DNA of 64,000 nt from Mytilus trossulus (GCF_036588685.1 NC_086378.1:28745578-28809577), one strand, 5' to 3'; shown: positions 37,881-46,645, counted from the first letter of the stretch. Notes: generated by a model from the sequence alone, not told the origin. Numbers and translations: made by a program.

Positions 37881-38034
37881 TATGAAAGTATCGTTTTATA
37901 TTTTGTAGTTGCTGCTGATTATATTTTCGTGCATTATGATCGCAAGGAATAAGGAAAAGAGCAAATTGGCGGCAGCTTGTAGGTGGATTAGAATAGGCTC
38001 GCGTTGTTTAGTTTGTGTAGTGGAAAACGCTTAA
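19851..38034 (+). CDS. Tetraspanin, complete seven-coding-exon gene
   Basis: Tetraspanins are four-pass membrane proteins that organise partners in membrane microdomains. Coding exons: 19851-19907, 21994-22266, 28782-28856, 30150-30254, 32688-32873, 34203-34286, 37909-38034. All have AG/GT borders and phase-0 junctions and give 301 residues. TM1 is about residues 9-33, TM2 about 78-96 ending in the family GCCG motif (96-99), TM3 about 108-130, and TM4 about 247-271. The large loop has CCG (173-175), a second Cys pair (206-207), C221 and C234: six cysteines, as in disulfide-bonded CD63/CD151-like members. NST at 53-55 is a possible glycosylation site in the small loop. The paralog identity is not assignable. 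The terminal 30 residues are basic and Cys-containing, probably cytoplasmic. Confidence 0.92.
20168..20288. repeat. MITE-like inverted repeat
   Basis: Arms TGAGTAATTTCATTGTTCGTACACCAAAA and, inverted, the block TTTTGGTGTACG...ATTACTCA. Non-coding. The arms are imperfect, with small insertions. Confidence 0.55.
21258..21366. repeat. Short palindromic MITE-like element
   Basis: Left arm near 21258-21284 (TTAAAATTAACCCGAATAAT) pairs with right arm near 21339-21366 (GAATTATTCGAGTTAACTTA), with about 54 bases between. No family is named. Confidence 0.55.
21994..22266 (+). CDS. Tetraspanin exon 2
   Basis: Encodes residues 20-110: the rest of TM1, small extracellular loop, TM2 and the GCCG motif. 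Acceptor TTTTTATTTTTCAG, donor GTGAGT. Confidence 0.9.
22735..22985 (-). mobile_element. tRNA-like SINE (family S2), reverse copy
   Basis: Reverse copy of the sequence at 30885-31175. It shares AACATATTTATTTATAAAGTGG, the block with GCGAGTGCTGCCTTGTA, and AAGACCATACT phrases. Confidence 0.6.
23195..24790 (-). pseudogene. 5'-truncated LINE, reverse transcriptase C-terminal part
   Basis: The main open stretch is 24633-23551 (360 codons) and readable coding continues upstream to about 24790 with breaks. It contains FYKYLGLVLT and IALYGCEIWG, characteristic of the thumb region after the RT core in CR1/Jockey-like LINEs, and a C-terminal Cys-x2-Cys...HFLFKC zinc-like motif. The RT catalytic motif and endonuclease are absent, so it is a 5' truncation. 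The 3' end carries a TATCTTATCTTAT tail (seen as ATAAGATAAGATAAGATA on the + strand near 23197). It lies antisense inside the tetraspanin intron. No target duplication was found. Confidence 0.8.
25100..26849 (+). repeat. Dispersed repeat R5, tandem array of about 490-505-bp units
   Basis: Starts AGCTCACCTGGCCCAAAGGG and ends GGTGAGCGACACAGGCTC; the outer AGCTCACC / GGTGAGC form a short inverted pair. Inside are just over three units sharing TTTTACAAAAATCTT, CCAACCAAGATGGCCGCCAT and GTCAATTGACCCT. Partial copies lie at 3872-4060, 34800-35120 and 39690-40095 (reverse). Confidence 0.85.
27345..27965 (+). repeat. GGGGCAT-type repeat with three 170-bp units
   Basis: Opens GCCCCACCTACGATAGAAGA and closes GGGGCATCCGTGTACTATGG. 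Three internal units of about 170 bp share GGTCAAGGTAGTTTTTGAT, AGTCCAATCAACTT and CATAGAAAATGATA. Confidence 0.8.
28081..28170 (+). repeat. R1 fragment
   Basis: Begins GAAGATGTGGTATGATTGCC and includes GGCAACCATACGGCC. It is truncated after about 90 bases. Confidence 0.65.
28399..28488 (+). repeat. 44-bp direct repeat, two units
   Basis: GTACCAGTAGATTTGGAGCC recurs after 44 bases, followed each time by GGACCAGTAGAGTTTTCAGA. Confidence 0.85.
28782..28856 (+). CDS. Tetraspanin exon 3
   Basis: Encodes residues 111-135, most of TM3 and the first extracellular residues. Acceptor TTTTTAACAG, donor GTTAGT. Confidence 0.88.
28857..30149 (+). other. Tetraspanin intron 3
   Basis: Holds an R2 copy (28943-29160) and a second dispersed repeat around 29660-29870 that recurs at 34350-34490 (shared GAAAGTCC, TCAAATGGCAAAATCAAA-like phrases). 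Nothing else is recognised. Confidence 0.6.
28943..29160 (+). repeat. Dispersed repeat R2, copy 3
   Basis: Contains GAGGGACAGTCAAACTC, CCATGGCTAAAAATGAAAA, GTACACATGACACAACA and the downstream GGTGCTCCGGAAG block also present at 46968-47180. Confidence 0.8.
30150..30254 (+). CDS. Tetraspanin exon 4
   Basis: Encodes residues 136-170, the first helical part of the large extracellular loop, ahead of the CCG motif. Acceptor ATCTTACAG, donor GTAAAT. Confidence 0.88.
30690..30800. repeat. Dispersed repeat shared with 10600-10760
   Basis: Shares TCAATGC-TTTGAATGGG and TTTGAACCCCCTTTT phrases with the earlier copy, inside tetraspanin intron 4. Confidence 0.5.
30885..31175 (+). mobile_element. tRNA-like SINE (family S2)
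   Basis: The head contains GTGGTGTAGTGGTAAAGGGC, resembling a tRNA A-box region. The body matches the reverse copy at 22735-22985. It lies in tetraspanin intron 4 (30255-32687). The rest of that intron, including two facing frames at 31237-31584, shows nothing recognised. Confidence 0.6.
32688..32873 (+). CDS. Tetraspanin exon 5
   Basis: Encodes residues 171-232, starting MNCCGVHGYWDF: the hallmark CCG of the large extracellular loop, then a second Cys-Cys pair and a single Cys. Acceptor TTTTTCAG, donor GTAATA. Confidence 0.92.
33350..33515 (-). repeat. Dispersed repeat R3 (reverse)
   Basis: In tetraspanin intron 5 (32874-34202). It shares the blocks GGGGCCAACTGAGGACC and CCATTTTCATTCTCAATTTT with 43222-43402. 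The rest of the intron has nothing recognised. Confidence 0.7.
34203..34286 (+). CDS. Tetraspanin exon 6
   Basis: Encodes residues 233-260: the last loop cysteine (C234) and the first half of TM4. Acceptor TGATCATTACAG, donor GTATCA. Confidence 0.88.
34800..35120 (+). repeat. Diverged fragment of repeat R5
   Basis: Shares the CATCCGTCC-rich start, CTGAAATAACTGGACAAAT and ACATAGGGGTAAAAT with 25100-26849. It lies in tetraspanin intron 6 (34287-37908). Confidence 0.55.
35520..35715 (-). repeat. Dispersed repeat R1, diverged reverse copy
   Basis: Closest to the variant at 52981-53175: it shares TGGAGAGTTGGCACTCATAC and GTGTCAGCCAAGGCTC (in reverse complement there). Confidence 0.6.
35738..35890 (+). 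mobile_element. SINE S1, partial
   Basis: Contains CAGTGCAGGCGATTTGGTG, the B-box relic GAGTTCGAAACCC and the tail TTACAGATCTAACATTGTTG. The A box is degraded. Confidence 0.65.
36683..37578 (+). repeat. Repeat R7: 567-bp direct duplication
   Basis: 36683-37030 and 37250-37578 are near-identical, starting at CAAGTTGACAATTTT and running past TTTGAACGTAGTTTTCAATT. The second unit is cut short where SINE S1 begins. Inverted relatives lie at 44064-44350 and 61480-62045. Confidence 0.85.
37585..37860 (+). mobile_element. tRNA-derived SINE (family S1), best copy
   Basis: A box TGGTCTAGCGG (37695-37705), B box GGTTCGAATCC (37754-37764), tail TTACAGATCTAACATTGTTG, ending in a long AT dinucleotide run (about 37842-37876). 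It ends about 30 bases before the last tetraspanin exon. Boxes and tail are as in other tRNA-derived SINEs. It is not a functional tRNA because the box spacing is too long. Confidence 0.82.
37909..38034 (+). CDS. Tetraspanin exon 7 (last)
   Basis: Encodes residues 261-301: the end of TM4 and a basic cytoplasmic tail, stop TAA at 38032-38034. Acceptor TTTTGTAG. Confidence 0.87.
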   Translation: MLLIIFSCIMIARNKEKSKLAAACRWIRIGSRCLVCVVENA

Positions 38035-38049
38035 TGATTTGTTTGTATC

Positions 38050-38055
38050 AATAAA
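38050..38055 (+). terminator. Candidate polyadenylation signal of the tetraspanin gene
   Basis: AATAAA 16 bases after the stop codon. This is close, so a longer 3' untranslated region using a later signal (for example the AATAAA near 39423) is possible. Confidence 0.45.
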
Positions 38056-39680
38056 TTTCTTATTTGCTTTATAACAGAGTATAGTACTGTCTAAGCTATA
38101 TTATTCTATTGTATTACTTGGTTGAAGGAGGATTTCGATGAGCTTGACCATGTGTTTTTTTCCGGTCAAAATTACATTAATGTAACAAACAGACTTGTTT
38201 CTGGTTTCACGACAAACAGTGTTTTGAAATGACTACCTTGAGGGATAAAATAGTTAAAAATAATAAGTTATAAATAACCATGTATTGGTTTGGGTTAAAC
38301 GAGATAACTCAGCAACTTTATATAACATTTTGTTTTACAAAATTTTAAATTTCGTTTTGATACATTTATGTATCTTCATCGTGTATAATTTTAGTCCTTC
38401 GTCCGAGTTTTACTACTATTTTGATCCTTATCAGTTAATGTTACTCTATAGCATAGGTTTGGACTTTAAAAATACTTTGTCCTCGAGAATCACTGAAATA
38501 CGTCAATTATCTAAATATGATTGTATATCCAGTAAAGTTGGTACCGTAAACGTGATATCTACAGCTGAAATCTGTTCATGGAATTTGCACAGAAGACCTG
38601 CTTACGATAGATTTATACAAAATGATAAACAGGCAATTCATTAAATGCATGTTGTGTTATCCTTTTTTTATATATCAATTTCATTTTTCACACATGCATA
38701 TAACTACATATTATGTGATTGGTGTTTTTTTTTCATGATTGTTTTGGATACACACTCTATATGATTAAGACTTGCATATTCCTTATTTTTCTACCGTAAT
38801 CTTCCAAAACCATGAAGAAATAATCAATTGAATATCCGAAACACCATGGGTTAAAGTAATTATTTTTATTTACATTCTTCTATCGAAAAATTGCCCTTTT
38901 CCGATGAATTTATAACTTTATTGAGGAAAATCAATGCATGTGAAATTAAGACATTAGTAGAGTCTCATTTGAATATGAATATGAAAGTGAAAGATTAATT
39001 GGATTTTTGTGTACCAGTTGGTTATAATTCCTTGCATTACATATATTAAACATTTCAATTTATATCATGTTATAGTTACATTAATAAATACGACAATTCT
39101 GATTAATGTTTTATGGTTTTGTCGATGTTATTTTTATTTAAATGAGTTAACAGTAAACAAAATGTACTGTTGTGGTTTTGTCTATTTGTGTATTACCTCA
39201 AAAACCTATGATTTCCTCACAAGGAACATATTTGTCAGTAGTAGATGAATGTACTTAGACATAGTTGGCTATAGGAATTGTTTGTACTTACTTCTAATTC
39301 AAACATATTAATTTATTGTAGATTGGGAAACACGGTTTTTGCAACTTATTATGTATCTTGTTACTTGTTTATACAATGTACTATGTTTGCATTTTAACCC
39401 GTCAGGGTTTCATGTTTTTTGCAATAAAATATTTATTGGTATCAAAAAGGAACCGAAGTTACTTACTTGTATATGTTTCTTTCGGATTTTTGCATTCTGC
39501 GTCTAATATTTTCAGTGTTTAACCTATATGTGATTGTGTACGTTCGGCTAGGGAATTGAAATGGTCAATTAAGAAAAGCTGCAAATACACTAATGTATGT
39601 TATTTGCATGTTTATGAATCTTAGTGCCTGTTTGGGGAATTTGTTCTACTAATGATGAAAGTTAGCGAACTATCGAGTTG
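38056..39680. other. Downstream of tetraspanin, nothing recognised
   Basis: AT-rich. The open frames at 38285-38644 and 39009-39248 have no domain I recognise and could lie in a long 3' untranslated region. Confidence 0.35.
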
Positions 39681-39689
39681 AACGATTCA

Positions 39690-40095
39690 TATAAGCCAAA
39701 AACTGCATTTTACCCCTATTTTCTATTATTTGGTTGGTTGGCCAAGTCACGGTCGACCGGTAACATTTTTAAAACTAAATTCCCTAATGATGATTTTAGC
39801 TAAGTTTGGTTTAATTTGGCCTAGTAGTTTCAGAGGAGAAGATTTTTGTAAAAGATACATTTTTTAACTAAGATTTACGAAAAATGGTTGAAAATTGACT
39901 CTAAAGGGCAGTAACTCCTTAAGGGGTCAACTGACCATTTTGGTCATGTTGACTATTTGTAAATCTTACTTTGCTGAACATTATTGCTGGTTACAGTTTA
40001 TTTCTATCTATAATAATATTCAAGATAACAACCAAAAACCGCAAAATTTCCTTAAAATTACACATTCAGGGGCAGCAACCTAACAACGGGTTGTT
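39690..40095 (-). repeat. Fragment of repeat R5 (reverse)
   Basis: Reverse complement shares GGTTGCTGCCCCTGAATGTG, CTTTTACAAAAATCTTCTCC and GTTGACCCCTTAAGGAGTTA with the array at 25100-26849. Confidence 0.75.
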
Positions 40096-40100
40096 CCTGA

Positions 40101-40262
40101 GTTCACTTATTGCCTAAAATTATGTTCGGCAATAGGATGAATAATCATCATCAAATTTCAGGAAATAAGCTTAATGCCTGAAAATTTAAGGCAATAACTT
40201 AATGCCTAGGCGTTAGCTTATTGCCTAGGATTTAAGCTTAATGCCTGACTTCACTTATTGCC
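40101..40262. repeat. Nested palindrome built of TTATTGCCTA / AATGCCTG words
   Basis: A near-perfect inverted repeat is centred on CCTAGG (40205-40210); inner arms of 15 bases (GGCAATAACTTAATG and its partner) differ by two bases. The outer blocks at 40101-40114 and 40249-40262 are direct copies (TTCACTTATTGCC). Non-coding. Confidence 0.75.
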
Positions 40263-40369
40263 GCTAACATATATATATATATAGCATAGCATATATGCAT
40301 TTATGTGTTGAAATGCATTATCACTTATAAGTAATTATACGAATACATATTGAGGGATTTCCACGCCCA

Positions 40370-41065
40370 GGAATAGATAACTTTTAAATAAGCTGTATTT
40401 GGCAAAACCGTTCATAAATTTGGATCTGCAATTCTTTTCAACTATGTACGTTATTTGGCTTTTTCTTGGGTTTTATTTAAGCGTCAATGACGTGTTTAAA
40501 ATATGAATAAATAAAAAGCTTGGTATCATTTACCATTGAGCGAATGCTGGTGGAGGGAACACACATTTTTATCTTTCGATCTTCTTAGGATTTTTTTCTC
40601 CCATAAATCGAATACCGTAGCTGTATTTGGCAAAAACCTCTCGGAAATATCCGTCTTAATTACTCTTTTACTCTGTCCCTTATGTGGCTATATAACTTTT
40701 TCATAGACAGAACGTTCGTCTGGTTCCTAAAGCTATAAGCTTTGTTTCGTTGATAGATTTTTAACAAACATAGTGCCGATGCCTCTGCTGATGGAGGGTT
40801 TCTATCCTGATTTATAATCATCCCAGTAATCAGCACTTCTGTGTTTACATAAAATATCATAAATATGGTCATATTTAAAAGTGTACTTTTTATAAAAAAA
40901 AATACTAAAGATTTTTAACGTCCAAGAATATGTTACCGTAGCTGTATTTGGCAAAAACTTTCGAAGTTTTAGGTCCTCAATGCTCTTTCTTCAATTTTGC
41001 AGTACATTTGCATTGTTTAGTTTTTTCAAGTTTCACTCGAGAGTCTTTTGTGTTTGTAAACAAAA
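40370..41065 (-). repeat. Dispersed repeat R4, three reverse fragments
   Basis: Fragments about 40370-40500, 40614-40870 and 40936-41065, each with the GTAGCTGTATTTGGCAAAA phrase followed by a TCCTCAATGCTCTT-like block. Related copies are at 41808-42005 (-), 51196-51600 (+) and 57170-57350 (+). Confidence 0.65.
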
Positions 41066-41484
41066 CGCATATCTGGTGGTATTTTAAAAAATTTTCCACA
41101 ATAATAATTTGTTAAAAAGTTAGGTTTTGTTAAATATAAAAGCATAACATAGTTGAAATCGTTACGACCTCATGGGACAACATCGTAGAATCCAGTGTCA
41201 TTTCTAGAATCATTTTTTTTTTTTTAAATGCATATAAATATATTGTATACATAGTTTTGTCCAGTCGGTTGATCAAATATGGAGACACTGGAATTTTATA
41301 TTAAAAAGGTTGGATTACTATTTTTCATAGTCAATGAAAGACAACTCCTTACTAACAATTGGTATGACTGATAAGATTTTGCTGGTATATTTCATTTAAT
41401 GTTTCATTGCGTTGTAGACAACATATACTATCTTGCTCATAGGGTAAAAGAAAACAGAAAATCAATAGTGTCAAATATAAAAAA

Positions 41485-41655
41485 AGAAGATGTGGTATGA
41501 TTGGCAATGAGACAACTATCCACAAAAGACCAAAATGACACAGACATAAACAACTATAGGTCACCGTACGGCCTTCTACATTGAACAAAGCCCATACCGC
41601 ATAGTCAGCCCCGATAAGACAATGTGAAACAATTCAAACGCGAAAACAAACGGCT
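41485..41655 (+). repeat. Dispersed repeat R1
   Basis: GAAGATGTGGTATGATTGGC through the GGTCACCGTACGGCC block and CAATTCAAACGCGAAAACAA. Confidence 0.8.
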
Positions 41656-41807
41656 AAAGTCTCTATCAAAATATAAGTCCATTTTATCAATATAACAGAA
41701 CTGTAAACAACTGTCATACAAGAGGGAGTTTTCACTAGCTATACAATTAGGTTTAAAATATCGCACACTTACTCAGGGAATTGCTTTATTCATTGCTTTC
41801 ATAGATA

Positions 41808-42005
41808 ATACTTGATTACCGTAGCTGAATTTGGCAACAATTTTAAGAATTTTGGTCCTCAATACTCTTCAACTTCGTACCTTATTTGGCCTTTTTAACT
41901 TTTTTGGATTCGAGCGTCCCTGATGAGTCTTTAGAAGACTAAACGAAAGTCTGGTGTATTTACAAAATTTAGTCCTGGTATCTATGATGAGTTTATTTGG
42001 ATATA
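41808..42005 (-). repeat. Dispersed repeat R4 (reverse)
   Basis: Contains TTACCGTAGCTGAATTTGGC, GTCCTCAATACTCTTC and the CGTCCCTGATGAGTCTT block near its far end. Confidence 0.7.
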
Positions 42006-43221
42006 TAAAAGAATGTTTCTTTAAATTTTTTTATTGTTTGTGTTGATGTAGAGTTATTGGACTTTCAACGTTCAAATTTTAGATTTTTTAATATATAGAT
42101 AAGATCAGATAAAAAAAAAAATGTCTGTTAAAGTGTCACATATTGATCTACAATCAAATTACAAAACAACATGATGAAAAAAGGATCCATACCAAGCCTA
42201 TAAAAACTTACAAAATACTGTATATACAAATAAAAGCTATAACAGTTATACTGAAGAAAATGGTTTTTACCAAAAGGCATATATAACGCGCTTTTACTTG
42301 ATAGTGATTTTCTTACAACCTCACCCAATAATGACGATTTTTACTGCCTTTTAATTTTGAATATTTTCTTGTAAGTGATTCCGAAGTAACAGGCCTTTAA
42401 CTGTCTGATTTAAGATTTTTTTTCATAATGTTGTACACTTACTTTTACTTCAAACTTTAACTTCGTTATTCATAATGGATTCTTAGCACGAGGACCTGTG
42501 TACATATGAGTGGTGTGGTGACAGTACCATCTGATGGAAAATGTAGCATCCGGGGATTAACAAATTTGAACAATATACCAAAGTTCGATGACTGGAAATG
42601 TTATTGGAAATGTTGTTATATATTGATTTTGCAGTGGTATTGCAGGGATTTCAAACTGTGTCTATTTCTAGGTTTTATATCAGTAGTTGTTATAATAATG
42701 CAGAATACGTGTATAGTTATAAGCTTGTGGGCTACTTTGTACATGAGATTGACATCTGCCATAGTTCTTCTTTGTTTAAGGGTGTTCCAGTTCAAGTTTT
42801 AACCGTTTATCTTACACTGAATGGCTTTTCTTGGTTGCATGGTTGGTTCATTACAAATCTGACAGCATTACGCTGTACCTGTTCTATCTGTTTGATTTGT
42901 GTTTTCAGTTGGGGTTCCAAACAGGAGTTGTATATTCCAATTTCGGCCGAACCAGAATTTGGTAGGATCTTTCTTTAAGTTTGGATGGTATTGTCAAAGA
43001 TTCTACTTTAAAAAACATTAATATATTTGAAGCTTTTTGAAGATGTTGTCAATATGCAGATGATACTTTTGTTGGGTGTCACTACGATTTTTAGAACCAA
43101 ACATACTGTGTGATTTTTTCGCATTGTCGAGGATCGTACAGTGGCCCATAACTGATTATATTCATATGGATAGATGTGTCATTGTCATTCATGCCACACC
43201 TCCTTATCTTTTGACTTGATT
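42006..43221. other. Nothing recognised
   Basis: Two overlapping + frames (42506-42802 and 42598-42978) are moderately long but show no known domain, no splice context I can defend and mainly hydrophobic AT-driven composition. A diverged reverse R1 relic lies about 43130-43205. Confidence 0.35.
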
Positions 43222-43402
43222 GATAAGAATCATTATCACTGAACTAGTATGTTTTTGTTTAGGGGTCAGCTGAATGACGCCTCTGGGTGCGGGAATTTCT
43301 TGTTACATTGAAGACCTGTTGGTGACCTCTGCTGTTGTTTTTTCTATGGTCGAGTTGTTGTCTCTTTGATACATTCCCCATTTCCATTCTCAATTTTATA
43401 TT
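43222..43402 (-). repeat. Dispersed repeat R3 (reverse)
   Basis: Contains GGGGTCAGCTGAATGACGCC, GAAGACCTGTTGGTGACC and CCCCATTTCCATTCTCAATT. Confidence 0.75.
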
Positions 43403-43719
43403 GTATCAATATTTTTGAAAGGAGATATAGAAAATTTTAAAATTAAGGCAAAGTATGTATGGCTTATTCAATCCGTGATTTTAATGATGCAATATATGTA
43501 CAATAATATGTTCACAACAAAAAGGCAACGACAGGAGATTGCTTAGAAGTTTGATTGAGACAACCACAAAAATGCCGAGTAATTCTGATTATCAAGCTTT
43601 TTTTAGTATAAATATAATACATACGATAGATATAACATTAAAAAAGAAATGTGTAAGTGATGAAAATGATAGAATGCGTAATGTGTATAATGTCAGAATA
43701 TTTCATATAAAAATGAAAA

Positions 43720-43830
43720 GGTGTGGTATGATTGCCAATGAGACAACTCTCCATCACAAACTAAATAACATAAAATTTAGCAACTATGGGTCACCGTACG
43801 TCTTTTATTGAAGACCCCGAAATGACAAAT
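43720..43830 (+). repeat. R1 fragment
   Basis: GTGTGGTATGATTGCCAATG through GGGTCACCGTACGTC. It is immediately followed by an R3 copy in the same orientation. Confidence 0.7.
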
Positions 43831-43851
43831 GTAAAAAAAATCAAACAAAAT

Positions 43852-44030
43852 GCAATTGAGAATGGAAATTGAGAATGGAAATTGAGAATGTGTCAAAGAG
43901 ACAACAATACGACCAAAGGTTAGAAAACAACTGACGACTACCAATGGGTCTCCAACACAGCGAGAAAATCCCGCACTCGACAATGGGCTCCAGCTGGCCC
44001 CTTGACAAAAATATGAGATAGCTCAGTGAA
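43852..44030 (+). repeat. Dispersed repeat R3
   Basis: Starts with GAGAATGGAAATT in three tandem copies, then AAAGAGACAACAATACGACC and CTCCAGCTGGCCCC. Confidence 0.75.
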
Positions 44031-44063
44031 AATGTACGTCACACTAAACACCGAAACCTATTA

Positions 44064-44350
44064 TATGTCTCTTCAGTGATGTAAGCGATCGAAAAGTAAT
44101 TCGAATGCCATATAAATACCTCAATTTAGGATATACTCTTGAATTTTAAAGAGTTGAAATAGAATGAACGGATTATATAAACCGGAGGGAAAATGTAATA
44201 CAAGCCCAAACGAAATAAATATAAACGAGTCTAAATTGAAAACAACTTGCAAACCTATGATTACGTTGAATAATAAACGCAAGTAAAACAAATTTTGTTG
44301 TAGAGGGGTCTAAGCCCAGATCTAATGTTTTATAAAGAGGGGTCTTAATA
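44064..44350 (-). repeat. Repeat R7 (reverse, diverged)
   Basis: Shares GAACGGATTATATAAACCGG, AATACAAGCCCAAACG and AGTCTAAATTGAAAAC with 61600-62040, and in reverse complement with 36900-37080. Confidence 0.7.
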
Positions 44351-44415
44351 CAGATACAGGGTCTATATAGATAAAGATATATAGACGTTAATTTGAAAAT
44401 GAAAAATATCACATT

Positions 44416-46179
44416 TTAGATTTTATAAACAAAAGCTGTTTGATAAGATTTTGTTTTACTATCATCACTAATATCACTATCGTCACTATCATCACTATCA
44501 TCGTCATCATCATGGCTTATTTGAGTAGATACTATCATAATTCGTGTTTCTCTGTTGATGTCTAGTGCCCAAGGATTTCTGATTCCGTCAGCCTCTGATA
44601 GTATAGTCTTACATGTTTTAGCATCTGGTGATACTACTACTACTCTCTTGTTGGACGAAACTACATAAACAAAGCCATTCTTGTCTAATGTTAGTCCTTG
44701 TGGACTCATTATATCATCGTGCATAAATGTCCAGAGTGCTTCTCCAGTATGTGTATAGCAACATACTTTGTTATCGTCATAGATACTAGCATATATATTT
44801 CCTTTAAATAATGCAACGCATTCTCCAACAACTCCTCCTAAGATTCTATGAGACATATCATTCAGATTCACTATTGTACTTGTATCATTATTGCTAACGA
44901 CTAAAACTTGACCATTACTTGCTACTGAATTACAGTTTTGAGAAAGTTTAATTGATTTGAAAATGTTATTTTTCTTGACATCCACCAATACTGTTTGATT
45001 TTGTATTCCTAATGCGACAGCAACTGTATTATTTCTAACGAAGCAAGAATCGTATGAGCGTCCTCTAAATTTCACTACTTGTCTCATGAATATTCCAGCA
45101 TTACTGAACAGCAGCAGGTTACTTTCAGCCTTGTGGCTATCAAGAATTAAATATTTACCATCAGGTAATATTCTACAGGCATATATTTTCAATGACTTCA
45201 TAGACTTCATATCTTGTGGAATTGTTAACTGTCTTAACAAGGACGGCTTAATTTGTTGCATTGTTGCTATAGTTGGAACTACGTACTGCGCTTGATCGTT
45301 TCTTCCCGCTTTAACTTGAAGGGTAGATGGGCTGGTATTTATATTGATATCTCCGAATGATTTGACATCTTCTAAGATTGAGTTAAGTTCAGATGAAATG
45401 GTAAGTTCTAGGTCAACTTCATCCAATTGGTCTCCACTTTTCAAATCTTTTATGTATTTTGCTGCTTCAGATGTAGTTTTCTCAATTTCTCTTAGACCAA
45501 CATACATTTGTAGCTCAGTTGCATATTGTGTCATATCTGAAAACTCATTTTGCATTTGGCTTATCCGATTGGCCTCTGCTTTTAGTTGGTGTAGTATAGT
45601 TTTCATTTTTGATTTCAGTTCGGATCGCTTTGTTTCGAGGTCATCAAGAATTTCTTCTTCTAGTTTGTTTAAGAATTCATCTACCGACTGCCTCATAGAT
45701 CGAATTTGTTCAGCAGCTTTTGTTTTCTGACCTTTACATGTTTTAAGCCTACTTTTTAAATATTTTATAATCTCTTGAAAGTTTTCCTTAACATTATTCA
45801 AATCTTTTTCAAAAAGTGGTACAGAGGCAGACGATTTTACTTGTTTTAGGATATCTGACAGCGGTTTCATATCTTGGCAATTTTTGTGCTTATCGGTGAT
45901 GCACGTGACACAACAGGGACAGGCGTGAAACGAACAATACAGTTCATACTTCTTCTTGTGATCTTTGCACTGGCTACTTACTTCTTTCATAAATTTTGGT
46001 AAATTGTGGTAGTCTTTTTTAGACATTGTTTTGTGAGCTTTAGATATTCTTGACTCCTTGTGAGGTTTTTCACAATATAAACAAAGGAACACCTCACATT
46101 CTATACACCATGTGACAGCTTCTGTAAAGGTTCCATCATTAGTGCAGAGGGTACAGCCTTCCCTATCTGATGAGGCCAT
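44416..46179 (-). CDS. RING-less TRIM-like B-box protein (587 residues)
   Basis: Intact single coding exon. B-box 1 uses C9, C12, C25, C28, C33, C36, H40 and H49; B-box 2 uses C71, H74, C82, C90, C93, H98 and C101. A long coiled coil follows (about 125-245). Residues about 320-550 repeat blade-like segments (LPDGKYLILDS, LDKNGFVYVVSS) resembling the NHL/six-bladed propeller of TRIM56/TRIM71-type proteins. There is no RING, so ubiquitin-ligase activity is not expected; a scaffold or regulatory role is inferred. An Asp/Ser tail (about 555-570) is unusual. Bivalves carry many such intronless paralogs. The start at 46179 is supported by the first zinc ligand at residue 9 and by an upstream acceptor (TTTCAG, exon starting at 46194), implying an intron in the 5' untranslated region. 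Confidence 0.9.
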   Translation of the reverse strand: MASSDREGCTLCTNDGTFTEAVTWCIECEVFLCLYCEKPHKESRISKAHKTMSKKDYHNLPKFMKEVSSQCKDHKKKYELYCSFHACPCCVTCITDKHKNCQDMKPLSDILKQVKSSASVPLFEKDLNNVKENFQEIIKYLKSRLKTCKGQKTKAAEQIRSMRQSVDEFLNKLEEEILDDLETKRSELKSKMKTILHQLKAEANRISQMQNEFSDMTQYATELQMYVGLREIEKTTSEAAKYIKDLKSGDQLDEVDLELTISSELNSILEDVKSFGDININTSPSTLQVKAGRNDQAQYVVPTIATMQQIKPSLLRQLTIPQDMKSMKSLKIYACRILPDGKYLILDSHKAESNLLLFSNAGIFMRQVVKFRGRSYDSCFVRNNTVAVALGIQNQTVLVDVKKNNIFKSIKLSQNCNSVASNGQVLVVSNNDTSTIVNLNDMSHRILGGVVGECVALFKGNIYASIYDDNKVCCYTHTGEALWTFMHDDIMSPQGLTLDKNGFVYVVSSNKRVVVVSPDAKTCKTILSEADGIRNPWALDINRETRIMIVSTQISHDDDDDSDDSDDSDISDDSKTKSYQTAFVYKI

Positions 46180-46438
46180 ATTCTCTCTTTATTTCTGAAA
46201 TTTAATGTCGGAAAAGAGTATTGGTTACGCTTCTGGACTCATGGTTAGAATTATAAAGAAAATTTTTCCTACACAACATTAGAAAATGTATACATTTTTT
46301 TAATCTAAATCATATGGAAAAAAAACAACATCCCCCTGTCAATAAATTACGAAAGAGGATCCATTGCGACAAGTATTTAACATTAGATTAGCCATATAGA
46401 TTTTTTACAGCCGATAACATTGAGTATGTAGGCAAAGG

Positions 46439-46645
46439 TACTATATTTGGTAAGCTTGCTTGTTAGCTGAACCGTAAAGTCATTATTAGGTCAGGTATAC
46501 TACCCTACTTTCGAAGTAGCCTAGTCCAACAGAACAATAGATCGGTTATCTGTCGGACTAGTCTTCTCTTAAAGTAGGATAGTTTACCTAACCTATAAAT
46601 GACTTCACGGTCCACCTAACAGGCAACCTTACTAAAGATATTACC
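46439..46645. mobile_element. Palindromic MITE-like element (about 207 bp)
   Basis: Two arms of about 90 bases fold back: GGTAAGCTTGCTTGTTAGC pairs with the reverse of CCTAACAGGCAACCTTACT, and CCTACTTTCGAAGTAGCCTA pairs with the TTAAAGTAGG side. It lies about 260 bp upstream of the TRIM-like start, so it could lie in the promoter or 5' intron. No coding. Confidence 0.75.

Noticed and set aside
38285..38644. 119-codon open frame downstream of tetraspanin
   Set aside because: It lies where a long 3' untranslated region would be and has no recognised features.
42506..42978. Overlapping + frames of 98 and 126 codons
   Set aside because: There is no recognisable domain and no convincing splice sites; the two frames compete, and the composition is that of AT-rich non-coding DNA.
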